This document shows, in pieces, positions 16,744 to 25,447 of a stretch of 64,000 nt of DNA. Position 1 is the first letter of the stretch. Every line of letters starts with the position of its first letter. The notes beneath the pieces are model-generated. The model ran no database searches, was not told the DNA's origin, and worked only from the letters and a program-made list of their open reading frames with translations. The stretch is from Mycolicibacterium peregrinum (GTDB lineage Bacteria; Actinomycetota; Actinomycetes; Mycobacteriales; Mycobacteriaceae), in assembly GCF_001665785.1 (NCBI RefSeq), contig NZ_LZSO01000041.1, positions 62,001 to 126,000 on the forward strand, read 5' to 3'. The position numbers and the translations under genes were made by a program.

Positions 16744-16756
16744 CCGATAGAATCGG
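16744..16756. promoter_or_regulatory. Short inverted repeat in the guaB2 promoter region
   Basis: CCGAT-AGA-ATCGG, a perfect 5-bp inverted repeat, sits 38 bp before the guaB2 ATG and overlaps a possible -10 hexamer (TAGAAT, 16748–16753). A TATAAG lies just after it. It could be an operator or simply the promoter core. Confidence 0.35.
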
Positions 16757-16793
16757 GTTATAAGCCCCACGCCTGCCACTGGAGGCCCCACCC

Positions 16794-18335
16794 ATGTCGA
16801 TCGCTGAAAGCAGCGTTCCCATTGCCGTACCGGTGTCGACCGGCGGCGACGATCCCACAAAGATCGCGATGCTCGGTCTCACCTTTGATGACGTCCTGCT
16901 GCTGCCTGCTGCCTCGGATGTGGTCCCGGCCACCGCTGACACCTCGAGCCAGTTGACCCGGAACATCCGTCTGCGGGTGCCGATGGTCAGCTCCGCGATG
17001 GACACCGTCACCGAATCGCGGATGGCCATCGCGATGGCCCGCGCCGGTGGCATGGGAGTGCTGCACCGCAACCTTCCGGCCGCCGAACAGGCCGCCCAGG
17101 TGGAGACGGTGAAGAGGTCGGAGGCCGGTATGGTCACCGACCCGGTCACCTGCTCGCCGACCAACACCCTGGCCGAGGTCGACGCGATGTGCGCCCGGTT
17201 CCGGATCTCGGGACTCCCGGTCGTCGATGAGGCCGGGCAGCTCGTCGGCATCATCACCAACCGCGACATGCGCTTCGAGGTCGACGAGAACAAGCCCGTC
17301 GCCGAGGTGATGACCAAGACGCCGCTGATCACCGCCCAAGAAGGCGTGTCCGCCGAGGCGGCGCTGGGCCTGCTGCGCCGCCACAAGATCGAGAAGCTGC
17401 CGATCGTCGACGGTCACGGCAAGCTGACCGGCCTGATCACCGTCAAGGACTTCGTCAAGACCGAGCAGTTCCCGTTGGCCACCAAGGACAGCGACGGCCG
17501 GCTCCTGGTCGGCGCTGCCGTGGGTGTCGGCGACGACGCCTGGGCGCGGGCCATGACACTGGTCGACGCCGGAGTCGACGTGCTGATCGTCGACACCGCC
17601 CACGCCCACAACCGCGGCGTGCTCGACATGGTGGCGCGGGTGAAGCAGACCGTGGGCGACCGCGTCGAGGTCGTCGGCGGCAACGTCGCGACCCGTGCCG
17701 CGGCCGCCGCGCTGGTGCAGGCGGGCGCCGACGCGGTCAAGGTCGGTGTGGGCCCCGGCTCGATCTGCACCACCCGCGTGGTTGCGGGTGTCGGCGCCCC
17801 GCAGATCACTGCGATCCTCGAAGCCGTCGCCGCCTGCAAGCCCTACGGCGTGCCGGTGATCGCCGACGGCGGCCTGCAGTACTCGGGCGACATCGCCAAG
17901 GCGCTGGCGGCCGGGGCATCGACGGCCATGCTGGGCTCGCTGCTGGCAGGCACCGCCGAGTCGCCGGGCGACCTGATCTTCGTCAACGGCAAGCAGTTCA
18001 AGAGTTACCGCGGAATGGGCTCCTTGGGTGCCATGCAGGGACGCGGCGGTGGCAAGTCCTACTCGAAGGACCGCTACTTCCAGGACGACGTGCTCTCCGA
18101 GGACAAGCTGGTGCCCGAGGGCATCGAGGGTCGGGTGCCGTTCCGTGGTCCGCTGGGTTCGGTGATCCACCAGCTCACCGGTGGGCTGCGGGCTGCCATG
18201 GGCTACACCGGCTCGGTGACCATCGAGCAGTTGCAGCAGGCGCAGTTCGTCCAGATCACGGCGGCCGGGTTGAAGGAAAGCCACCCGCACGACATCACCA
18301 TGACTGTCGAGGCCCCCAACTACTACACCCGCTGA
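16794..18335 (+). CDS. guaB2: Inosine-5'-monophosphate dehydrogenase GuaB2
   Basis: 513 residues. Full IMPDH: TIM-barrel catalytic domain interrupted by two CBS domains (about 112–225). Catalytic Cys325 lies in GVGPGSICTTR, the flap has GGKSYSKDRYF, and the K+-site loop is present. It oxidises IMP to XMP with NAD+, the committed step to GMP, and is the essential IMPDH in mycobacteria. GGAGG precedes the start. guaB3 follows 29 bp later and guaA is in the same window at 34 kb. Confidence 0.97.
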   Translation: MSIAESSVPIAVPVSTGGDDPTKIAMLGLTFDDVLLLPAASDVVPATADTSSQLTRNIRLRVPMVSSAMDTVTESRMAIAMARAGGMGVLHRNLPAAEQAAQVETVKRSEAGMVTDPVTCSPTNTLAEVDAMCARFRISGLPVVDEAGQLVGIITNRDMRFEVDENKPVAEVMTKTPLITAQEGVSAEAALGLLRRHKIEKLPIVDGHGKLTGLITVKDFVKTEQFPLATKDSDGRLLVGAAVGVGDDAWARAMTLVDAGVDVLIVDTAHAHNRGVLDMVARVKQTVGDRVEVVGGNVATRAAAAALVQAGADAVKVGVGPGSICTTRVVAGVGAPQITAILEAVAACKPYGVPVIADGGLQYSGDIAKALAAGASTAMLGSLLAGTAESPGDLIFVNGKQFKSYRGMGSLGAMQGRGGGKSYSKDRYFQDDVLSEDKLVPEGIEGRVPFRGPLGSVIHQLTGGLRAAMGYTGSVTIEQLQQAQFVQITAAGLKESHPHDITMTVEAPNYYTR

Positions 18336-18364
18336 ATCGGTGGGGCAGGAGACTAAGAACAGTC

Positions 18365-19501
18365 ATGCGCGACATGGTTGAAATCGGCATGGGCAGGACC
18401 GCCCGCCGCACCTATGAGCTCGACGACGTCACGATCGTGCCCTCGCGGCGCACCCGCTCGTCGCAGGATGTCTCGACGGCCTGGCAGCTCGATGCCTACC
18501 GCTTCGAGGTCCCGGTCATCGCACACCCCACCGACTCCCTGGTGTCGGTGGAGTTCGCGATCGAGATGGGGCGGCTCGGCGGTCTCGGCGTGCTCAACGG
18601 CGAGGGGCTGATCGGCCGGCACGCCGATGTCGAGGGGAAGATCGCCCAGGTCCTCGATGTGGCGGCGAACGCCGACGACGACTCTGCGGCGATCCGCATG
18701 CTGCAGCAGCTGCATGCCGCGCCGCTGGACCCCGACCTGCTCGGCGCGGCGGTCGCGCGCATCCGCGAAGCCGGCGTGACCACGGCGGTCCGCGTCAGCC
18801 CGCAGAACGCTCAGGCCCTGACCCCGACGCTGGTGGCCGCCGGGATCGACCTGCTGGTCATCCAGGGCACCATCATCTCCGCCGAGCGGGTCGCGTCCGA
18901 CGGCGAGCCGCTCAACCTGAAGACCTTCATCTCCGAGCTCGACGTGCCGGTGGTGGCCGGTGGCGTGCTCGACCATCGCACCGCGCTGCACCTGATGCGC
19001 ACCGGCGCGGCCGGCGTGATCGTCGGCTACGGCTCCACTGCCGGTGTCACCACCAGCGACGAGGTGCTCGGCATCAGCGTGCCGATGGCCACGGCGATCG
19101 CCGACGCGGCGGCCGCCCGCCGTGAATACCTCGACGAGACCGGCGGTCGCTACGTGCACGTGCTGGCCGACGGCGACATCCACACCTCCGGCGACCTGGC
19201 CAAGGCGATCGCCTGCGGCGCCGACGCCGTCGTGCTCGGTACCCCGCTGGCGGTGGCCGCCGAGGCTCAGGGAGCTGGCTGGTTCTGGCCGACCGCGGCT
19301 GCGCACCCGTCGTTGCCGCGTGGCGCGCTGCTGCAGGTGGCGGTCGGGGAGCGGCCCAGCCTGGAGCAGGTGCTCACCGGACCGTCCGACGATCCGTTCG
19401 GCTCGTTGAACCTGGTCGGCGGACTGCGCCGGTCTATGGCCAAGGCCGGGTACTGCGACCTCAAGGAGTTCCAGAAGGTGGGCCTGAGCGTCGGGTCTTG
19501 A
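18365..19501 (+). CDS. guaB3: GuaB3, IMP dehydrogenase-related protein without CBS domains
   Basis: 378 residues. IMPDH/GMPR TIM-barrel fold (ARRTYELDDVTIVPSRRTRSSQDVSTAWQLDAYRFEVPV) with no CBS insertion. The loop that should carry the catalytic Cys reads GYGSTAGVTTSDEVLG, so Cys is apparently replaced. Mycobacterial GuaB3 has not, to my knowledge, been shown to have IMPDH activity, and a related cyanobacterial protein has been described as a GMP reductase. It is co-oriented with guaB2 (29-bp gap) and probably in the same operon. Confidence 0.93.
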   Translation: MRDMVEIGMGRTARRTYELDDVTIVPSRRTRSSQDVSTAWQLDAYRFEVPVIAHPTDSLVSVEFAIEMGRLGGLGVLNGEGLIGRHADVEGKIAQVLDVAANADDDSAAIRMLQQLHAAPLDPDLLGAAVARIREAGVTTAVRVSPQNAQALTPTLVAAGIDLLVIQGTIISAERVASDGEPLNLKTFISELDVPVVAGGVLDHRTALHLMRTGAAGVIVGYGSTAGVTTSDEVLGISVPMATAIADAAAARREYLDETGGRYVHVLADGDIHTSGDLAKAIACGADAVVLGTPLAVAAEAQGAGWFWPTAAAHPSLPRGALLQVAVGERPSLEQVLTGPSDDPFGSLNLVGGLRRSMAKAGYCDLKEFQKVGLSVGS

Positions 19502-19583
19502 TCTCTGCTCGCCGGGAAAATCTTCTTTACAAGTTAGGGCCTCCTGTCTAGAAGTTACCTGCGGGTAGCGTCATACTGGTCAC

Positions 19584-21320
19584 ATGCAGCCTGACTATGA
19601 CGTCTTGGTGATCGGTTCGGGATTCGGCGGCAGCGTCAGTGCGCTACGCCTCACCGAGAAGGGCTATCGGGTCGGAGTACTCGAAGCCGGCCGGCGGTTC
19701 ACCGACGCCGACTTCGCCAAGACCTCGTGGGACCTGCGGAAGTTCCTCTGGGCGCCGCAGCTGGGCATGTACGGAATCCAGCGCATCCATCTGCTACGCA
19801 ACGTGATGATCCTGGCCGGCGCTGGGGTCGGCGGTGGATCCCTGAACTACGCCAACACCCTGTACGTGCCGCCGGACCCGTTCTTCAACGACCCGCAGTG
19901 GAAGGACATCACCGACTGGCGGGCCGAGTTGATGCCGCACTACGACCAGGCCCAGCGGATGCTCGGGGTCGTGAAGAACCCGACCTTCACCGACGCGGAC
20001 CGCATCGTCAAAGAGGTTGCCGACGATATGGGTTGCGGGGATACGTTCGTTGCCACACCGGTTGGCGTGTTCTTCGGTCTCGACGGTGAGATGACCCCCG
20101 GCAAGACCGTGCCGGACCCCTTCTTCGGTGGAGTGGGCCCCGCCCGCACCGGGTGTATCGAGTGTGGCGAGTGCATGACCGGTTGCCGGCACGGCGCCAA
20201 GAACACTCTCGTCAAAAATTACCTCGGCCTGGCGGAATCGGCCGGCGCACAAGTACATCCGTTGACCACCGTGACGAGCTTCGAGCAACGCGCCGACGGC
20301 GTCTGGGAGGTCACCACTGTGCGCACCGGCAGCAAGCTGCGTCGTCACCGCAAGACCTTCACCGCGAATCATCTGATCCTCGCGGCCGGTACCTACAACA
20401 CCCAGAAGCTGCTGTTCAAGATGCGGGACACCGGCAAGCTGAACAAGCTCTCCGACAAGCTGGGCGTGCTGACCCGGACCAACTCCGAGTCCATCGTGGG
20501 GGCGCAGACCCTGACGGTGACACCCGGCATGGATCTCACCCACGGCGTGGCGATCACCTCCTCGGTGCATCCCACCTCCGACACCCACGTGGAACCGGTG
20601 CGCTACGGCAAGGGCTCCAACGCGATGGGCCTGCTGCAGACGCTGATGACCGACGGCGCCGGGCCCAAGGGCACCGACGTTCCTCGTTGGCGGCAGTTCC
20701 TCGATCAGGCCCGCGAGGATCCGGGCAAGCTGGTCCGGCTCCTCAACCCGCAGCGGTGGAGCGAGCGCACGGTGATCGCGCTGGTGATGCAGCACCTGGA
20801 CAACTCGATCACCACCTTCACCAAGCGTGGGCCCGGGGGCAAGCGGGTGATGACGTCCAAACAGGGTCACGGCGAACCGAATCCGACGTGGATCCCGGTG
20901 GGCAACGAGTTCACCAGGCGGATGGCGGAGAAGGTCGACGGCGTCGCCGGTGGCACCTGGGGCGAGCTGTTCAACATCCCGCTCACCGCACACTTCCTCG
21001 GTGGGGCGGCGATCGGCGACAGTGCCGAGCACGGTGTCATCGACCCGTATCAGCGGGTGTACAACTACCCGACGCTCTACGTCATGGACGGCGCTGCGAT
21101 CTCGGCGAACCTCGGCGTGAACCCGTCGCTTTCGATCACCGCGCAGGCCGAACGCGCGGCGTCGCTCTGGCCGAACAAGGGGCAGAACGACGAGCGTCCG
21201 GCTCAAGGTGAGTCCTACCGCAAGCTGGCGCCGATCGCCCCCGAGCATCCCGTGGTGCCCGCCGAGGCTCCCGGTGGGTTGCGGCGCCTGCCGATCGAAC
21301 CCGTCAACACGGGCGGTTAG
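19584..21320 (+). CDS. choD: ChoD, GMC-family cholesterol oxidase-like flavoprotein
   Basis: 578 residues. N-terminal FAD site (VIGSGFGGSVSALRL, residues 9–24), a second FAD segment (MILAGAGVGGGSLNYANTLYVPP) and the GMC C-terminal active-site region (TAHFLGGAAIGDSAEHGVIDPYQRVYNYPTLYVMDGAAISANLGVNPSLSITAQAERAA). No signal peptide, so it is likely cytoplasmic. In M. tuberculosis ChoD has been linked to cholesterol oxidation, though KsdD/3β-HSD routes dominate catabolism. Residues 191–201 contain a C-x2-C-x2-C-x3-C ferredoxin-like set (see findings). It has its own upstream region of about 80 bp after guaB3. Confidence 0.9.
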   Translation: MQPDYDVLVIGSGFGGSVSALRLTEKGYRVGVLEAGRRFTDADFAKTSWDLRKFLWAPQLGMYGIQRIHLLRNVMILAGAGVGGGSLNYANTLYVPPDPFFNDPQWKDITDWRAELMPHYDQAQRMLGVVKNPTFTDADRIVKEVADDMGCGDTFVATPVGVFFGLDGEMTPGKTVPDPFFGGVGPARTGCIECGECMTGCRHGAKNTLVKNYLGLAESAGAQVHPLTTVTSFEQRADGVWEVTTVRTGSKLRRHRKTFTANHLILAAGTYNTQKLLFKMRDTGKLNKLSDKLGVLTRTNSESIVGAQTLTVTPGMDLTHGVAITSSVHPTSDTHVEPVRYGKGSNAMGLLQTLMTDGAGPKGTDVPRWRQFLDQAREDPGKLVRLLNPQRWSERTVIALVMQHLDNSITTFTKRGPGGKRVMTSKQGHGEPNPTWIPVGNEFTRRMAEKVDGVAGGTWGELFNIPLTAHFLGGAAIGDSAEHGVIDPYQRVYNYPTLYVMDGAAISANLGVNPSLSITAQAERAASLWPNKGQNDERPAQGESYRKLAPIAPEHPVVPAEAPGGLRRLPIEPVNTGG

Positions 21321-21386
21321 CCCCCGCCCCATTCCGGGTACCTAACCCTCGCCGGGCGGCCAGGCCCGGCAGGGAAGGTGTGGCGC

Positions 21387-22046
21387 ATGCGAAAGGCATT
21401 TCACGACGAGTTGACGGCTTTGTCCGTCCAACTGGCCGAGATGTGTGCACTGGCGGTGAGTGCGATGCAGCGGGCCAACGAGGCCCTGCTCGACTGCGAT
21501 CTGTCGTTGGCCGAGCAGGTCATCGCCGACCACGAACACATCGCCGACTACAGCCGCCGCATCGAGGAGTCGGCGTTTCGGTTGCTGGTCCTGCAGCAGC
21601 CGGTCGCCAGCGAGTTGCGCACGGTCGTCGGGTCGATGCACATCGCTGCCGATATCGACCGGATGGGCGCGCTCGCTGTGCATGTCGCCGACATCTCCCG
21701 GTTGCGTCACCCCGATTGCGCCCTGCCGGACGAGGTGCGCGCGAGTTTCACCGATATGGGATCGCAGGCCGTCCGGTTGGCGCAGACCGCGCAAGAGGTG
21801 CTGGTGTCGCGGGATCCGGACGCCGCCGCACGACTGCGCGATGAGGACGACGCCGTCGACGCCGAGCATCGCCACCTATTTACTTTGCTGCTGGACCGTC
21901 AGTGGGAGGACGGGGTGTGCTCGGCTGTCGACGTCGCATTGTTGGGCCGCTATTACGAGCGGTATGCCGATCACGCGGTCGAGATCGGCAAGCGGGTGAT
22001 CTTCGAGGCCACGGGCGGGCGGCCTGTGCACAAGAAATTGGCCTGA
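21387..22046 (+). CDS. PhoU-like phosphate signalling protein
   Basis: 219 residues from ATG 21387 (GGGAAGG about 9 nt upstream; a GTG at 21378 is too close to that site). Two three-helix PhoU domains are visible: MRKAFHDELTALSVQLAEMCALAVSAMQRANEALL...ADIDRMGALAVHVADISR, and MGSQAVRLAQTAQEVLVSRD...LGRYYERYADHAVEIGKRVIFEATG. Both carry the E/D-x3-D metal-cluster motifs. PhoU proteins link the Pst transporter with the SenX3/RegX3 phosphate system. It is not next to pst genes here, as for other mycobacterial phoY genes. Confidence 0.9.
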   Translation: MRKAFHDELTALSVQLAEMCALAVSAMQRANEALLDCDLSLAEQVIADHEHIADYSRRIEESAFRLLVLQQPVASELRTVVGSMHIAADIDRMGALAVHVADISRLRHPDCALPDEVRASFTDMGSQAVRLAQTAQEVLVSRDPDAAARLRDEDDAVDAEHRHLFTLLLDRQWEDGVCSAVDVALLGRYYERYADHAVEIGKRVIFEATGGRPVHKKLA

Positions 22047-22050
22047 TCGG

Positions 22051-22662
22051 TTACCGGCCGTCCGGGCTGGATTCCAGCAGGGCGATGAACAAGCGGGTCA
22101 GGGTGTCGATGTCGATCGTTCCCGGCTGCAGTACCTCCTCGGTGGCGATCCCCGAGATGATGGTGACCACCAACTGCGCGAGTGCCGACAGCTGCTTGCC
22201 GGGCAGTGACGTTCCGGCCTGTTCGACGATGCGTAAGGCTTGATCGGCGGCTGTGCGGCGGCGGGCCACCAGTCGTTCGCGCAGCTCGGGATCGCGCACT
22301 GCGCGCAGCCAATACTCGATCAGGACGATCTGGTACTCGTTCTGGTCGTGGATCGAGTCCAGCGTTGCGCGACTCAGCGCTGCGGCGATCGCGGCGGTGT
22401 CGCCCTGCCCGCTGTCGAGGGCGGTCGCGATGAGCGCGCCGCGGCTCTCGAACTGCCGGTCCAACAGGGCCAGGAACAGCTCGTCCTTGGATTCGAAGTT
22501 GGAGTACACCGCGCCCTTGGTGAATCCCGCGGCCTGACCGATGGCGTCGATGGTGGCGCCGGAGAAGCCTTCTGCGGCGAAAACCGTCAGCGCGGCATCC
22601 AGGATCCGGTCGCGCACCTCGTCGCGGGTCGGGCGCGTACGTGCCGGTTTGACAGCGGTCAT
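22051..22662 (-). CDS. TetR family transcriptional regulator
   Basis: 203 residues from ATG 22662; the longer frame reads through the operator region. The helix-turn-helix is TRDEVRDRILDAALTVFAAEGFSGATIDAIGQAAGFTKGAVYSNFESKDELFLALLDRQFE, the AcrR-like type with the KGAVYSNF recognition helix. It is divergent from the ABC-like/YhgE operon with an operator in the 58-bp gap, so repression of that operon and of itself is expected. It ends 4 bp from the stop of the convergent PhoU-like gene. Confidence 0.9.
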   Translation of the reverse strand: MTAVKPARTRPTRDEVRDRILDAALTVFAAEGFSGATIDAIGQAAGFTKGAVYSNFESKDELFLALLDRQFESRGALIATALDSGQGDTAAIAAALSRATLDSIHDQNEYQIVLIEYWLRAVRDPELRERLVARRRTAADQALRIVEQAGTSLPGKQLSALAQLVVTIISGIATEEVLQPGTIDIDTLTRLFIALLESSPDGR

Positions 22663-22672
22663 GACCAACACA

Positions 22673-22707
22673 ATACTCGCTAGTATCGAATGGATACCAG
22701 TGAGTAT
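22673..22707. promoter_or_regulatory. Double operator for the TetR/ABC-like divergent pair
   Basis: Two half-sites, ATACTCGCTAGTATC (22673–22687) and GATACCAGTGAGTAT (22693–22707), are inverted copies (13 of 15 pair) around GAATG. Each is also its own small inverted repeat (ATACT-N4-AGTAT; ATAC-N6-GTAT), and the two ATAC boxes start 21 bp apart, two helical turns. This layout fits two TetR dimers in the 58-bp divergent promoter. Confidence 0.75.
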
Positions 22708-22720
22708 CGAAAGGTCGGAG

Positions 22721-23455
22721 ATGGAAGACAGGGACGACGCCGGGGACACCCAGGTGCCGCAGGGGGATGACGCGGCTCAGGCGCCCGAGGAGGGCGACGC
22801 GCGAGACGTGCCGCAGATCATCACGGCCGGGCTGGGAGTGGACGGCGAGCACGGGCCGCTGTTCTCGGACATCGACCTCGAGCTCACACCGGGATTTCAC
22901 GCCATCCAGATGCCCGGCGGATGGGGGCAGACCGCGCTGTTGCTGACGCTGGCCGGACGGCTCAAACCCACCCACGGCACGGTGACGGTTTGCGGTGAGA
23001 CAGACCCGAAAGCGATCCGGCGCCACTGCGCGGTCGCGGCGTTCGCCGACATCGACGAACTCGAGGACTCGGTCACCGTCCAGACGGTGCTCGCCGAGCA
23101 GCGCCGCTGGCTGGCCCCCTGGTACCGGCGGGTGCCGATCGAGGCCGGCGAATCCGCCATGCGCGAGGTCTTCGGAGAGTTGACGCCGCCCGCACCTGAG
23201 ACCTACATCAGCGAATTGTCCGATCTCGACCTGTTCCTGCTGAAGGTCACCCTCGCGCTGTTCTCGAATCGCCCGATCCTGGTGGTCGGCGATCTCGAAC
23301 AGGTCAGGGACAACTCGCGCCGGGTGATCGCCATCGAACGACTCGCTGCTGTCGCCACCCAGCGCAGTGTCGTTGTCGGCGTGACCAATCCGCTCGGTGA
23401 CGAGGCCCCCGACCACGGTCTGCACGACCACCGCATTCTTACCGGAAAGGAATGA
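22721..23455 (+). CDS. ABC-ATPase-like protein with degenerate nucleotide-binding motifs
   Basis: 244 residues from ATG 22721 (GGAG immediately upstream). An acidic N-terminal 40 residues precede an ABC-like domain (ITAGLGVDGEHGPLFSDIDLELTPGFHAIQMPGGWGQTALLLTLAGRLKPTHGTVTVCGE). The Walker A lysine is Gln (GGWGQT), the signature LSGGQ is LSDLD (about 168–172), and the Walker B region reads PILVVGDLE. The fold is recognisable but ATP hydrolysis is doubtful. It overlaps the YhgE-like gene start by ATGA, pointing to a complex between them. Confidence 0.7.
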   Translation: MEDRDDAGDTQVPQGDDAAQAPEEGDARDVPQIITAGLGVDGEHGPLFSDIDLELTPGFHAIQMPGGWGQTALLLTLAGRLKPTHGTVTVCGETDPKAIRRHCAVAAFADIDELEDSVTVQTVLAEQRRWLAPWYRRVPIEAGESAMREVFGELTPPAPETYISELSDLDLFLLKVTLALFSNRPILVVGDLEQVRDNSRRVIAIERLAAVATQRSVVVGVTNPLGDEAPDHGLHDHRILTGKE

Positions 23456-25446
23456 GGGCCGTGAAAAAGCTTCGTGCCTTCGACTCCCCAGCCGCGGGCC
23501 TGGCCTTCGGCTCGGAAATCAAACGCTTCGGCCGCAGCCGGATGACCCGCGCTGCGATCGTCGTGCTGATGCTGTTGCCCCTCGTCTACGGCGCGCTGTA
23601 TCTCTGGGCGTACTGGGACCCCTTCGGTCAGGTCGATAAAATGCCGGTGGCACTGGTCAATTCGGATCGGGGCGCGGTGGTGTCGGGACAGCAGATCAAT
23701 GTCGGCGCCGAGATCGCCAAGAGCCTGACCGACGACGCCAGCCTGAATTGGCATGTGGTGGACGAAGAAGAGGCACGCAAGGGTGTCGACCACGGCACGT
23801 ACTACTTCATGCTCGAGCTGCCATCGGATTTCAGCGAGGCGATCGCTTCACCTCTGACCGGACAGCCCAAGCGGGCCAACCTGAACGCGGTGTACAACGA
23901 CGCCAACAACTACATCTCGTCGAACATCGGCCGTACCGCGATCGACCAGGTGCTCAACGCGGTGTCCACCCGGATCTCCGGCCAGGCGGTCAACCAGGTG
24001 CTCTCGGTGGTGGTCAGCTCCGGCGCCGGGATCAAGCAGGCCGCCGACGGCGCAGCCCAACTCGCCGACGGCGCAGTGAAAGTCGACGACGGCGCCGGCC
24101 AGCTGTCGGCCGGTCTGCACGACGCGCGGTCCGGCTCGGCGCAATTGGCCACCGGCGCCAAGCAACTCTCCGATGGGATCAACAAGGCCACCGATCCGCT
24201 GGTGGCGGTGAGCTCGGCGCTGTCGAAGATCGGTGGTGACACGCAGAAACTGGAAGACGGCACCGTTGCCCTGCGGCAGGCCAATGACCAGATCGGTGCC
24301 ATCACCGGAGCGCAGGACTCCGCCGCGACGGCGTTGACCTCGGTGATCGACCAGCTGTCGGCCAGCTCGGATCCGATCGCCAACAACGCCGCCGGAACTC
24401 TGCGCGGCGTCCAGGGCGACCTTCGGGCCCACCAGTTCACTCCGCAGATCCGCCAGCAGCTCACCGACGCCGAGAACGCGGCGATCTCGATGACCTCGTC
24501 GCTGCGCAACCCCGGCAGCCCGTTGAACTCCGCGCTCGATCAGGTGGGCAGCAAGAACTCCGACCTCAACGCCAAGCTGAACCAGCTGCGCGGCGGTGCC
24601 CAGCAGCTCGCCTCGGGCAATGCCGAATTGGCCAGTGGTATCGCGAAACTCGACACCGGTGCCGGGCAGCTGAAAGCCGGAACCACCCAGTTGCGAAGCG
24701 GATCGGCCGAGTTGGCCACCAAGCTCGCCGACGGTGCCGGTCAGGTACCGGATTGGACGCCTGCGCAGAAGGACGCGATCGCCGACACCATCGGTGGCCC
24801 GGTTCACCTGCAGAACTCGGCGGAGAACTCCGCGCCCAACTTCGGCACCGGGATGGCACCGTTCTTCATCACACTCGCCCTGTTCTTCGGCGCGCTGGTG
24901 CTGTGGATGGTGTTGCGCCCGTTGCAGAACCGCCCGATAGCCGCGGAGGTGCTGGCGATCCGGGTGGTGCTCGCCAGCTACCTGCCCGCGGCGTTCATCG
25001 GGGTGTTCCAGGCGATCATCCTGTACTGCGTGGTGCGGTTCGCGCTCGGCATGCAGGTGGTGCATCCGGTCGCGATGCTGGGCTTCATGATCCTCGTGTC
25101 ATGCGCCTTCGTCGCCGCGACGCAAGCGGTCAACGCCCTCGTCGGCCCCGCGGTCGGACGCGTGCTGTTGATGGCGCTGCTGATGCTCCAGTTGGTCAGC
25201 GCCGGCGGGATGTATCCGGTGGAGACGACGTCCCGGCCGTTCCAGGTATTCCATGCCTACGATCCGATGACGTACGGCGTCAACGGATTACGCCAGCTCA
25301 TCCTGGGCGGTATCGATCACCGGCTGTGGCAGGCGATCATCACACTGCTGGTGATCTGGGCGGGTGCCCTGACCATTTCGGCATTGTCGGCCCGGCGCAA
25401 CCGCCTGTGGAACATGACCAGGCTGATGCCCGCGATCAAGATGTGA
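23452..25446 (+). CDS. YhgE/Pip-type membrane protein
   Basis: 664 residues (ATG 23452 overlapping the previous stop; GTG 23461 has better ribosome-binding-site spacing and is an alternative). One N-terminal transmembrane helix (AAIVVLMLLPLVYGALYLWAYW) is followed by a PVALVNSDRGAVVSGQQINVG segment typical of YhgE. A long extracytoplasmic region has heptad-like DGAxQLxxG repeats (about 200–245 and 380–425), and five or so C-terminal helices resemble an ABC-2 permease. Related proteins include phage-infection protein Pip and type VII-linked YhgE/EsaA. Function here is unknown; the divergent TetR suggests efflux of a small molecule (inference). Confidence 0.82.
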   Translation: MRAVKKLRAFDSPAAGLAFGSEIKRFGRSRMTRAAIVVLMLLPLVYGALYLWAYWDPFGQVDKMPVALVNSDRGAVVSGQQINVGAEIAKSLTDDASLNWHVVDEEEARKGVDHGTYYFMLELPSDFSEAIASPLTGQPKRANLNAVYNDANNYISSNIGRTAIDQVLNAVSTRISGQAVNQVLSVVVSSGAGIKQAADGAAQLADGAVKVDDGAGQLSAGLHDARSGSAQLATGAKQLSDGINKATDPLVAVSSALSKIGGDTQKLEDGTVALRQANDQIGAITGAQDSAATALTSVIDQLSASSDPIANNAAGTLRGVQGDLRAHQFTPQIRQQLTDAENAAISMTSSLRNPGSPLNSALDQVGSKNSDLNAKLNQLRGGAQQLASGNAELASGIAKLDTGAGQLKAGTTQLRSGSAELATKLADGAGQVPDWTPAQKDAIADTIGGPVHLQNSAENSAPNFGTGMAPFFITLALFFGALVLWMVLRPLQNRPIAAEVLAIRVVLASYLPAAFIGVFQAIILYCVVRFALGMQVVHPVAMLGFMILVSCAFVAATQAVNALVGPAVGRVLLMALLMLQLVSAGGMYPVETTSRPFQVFHAYDPMTYGVNGLRQLILGGIDHRLWQAIITLLVIWAGALTISALSARRNRLWNMTRLMPAIKM

Positions 25447-25447
25447 G

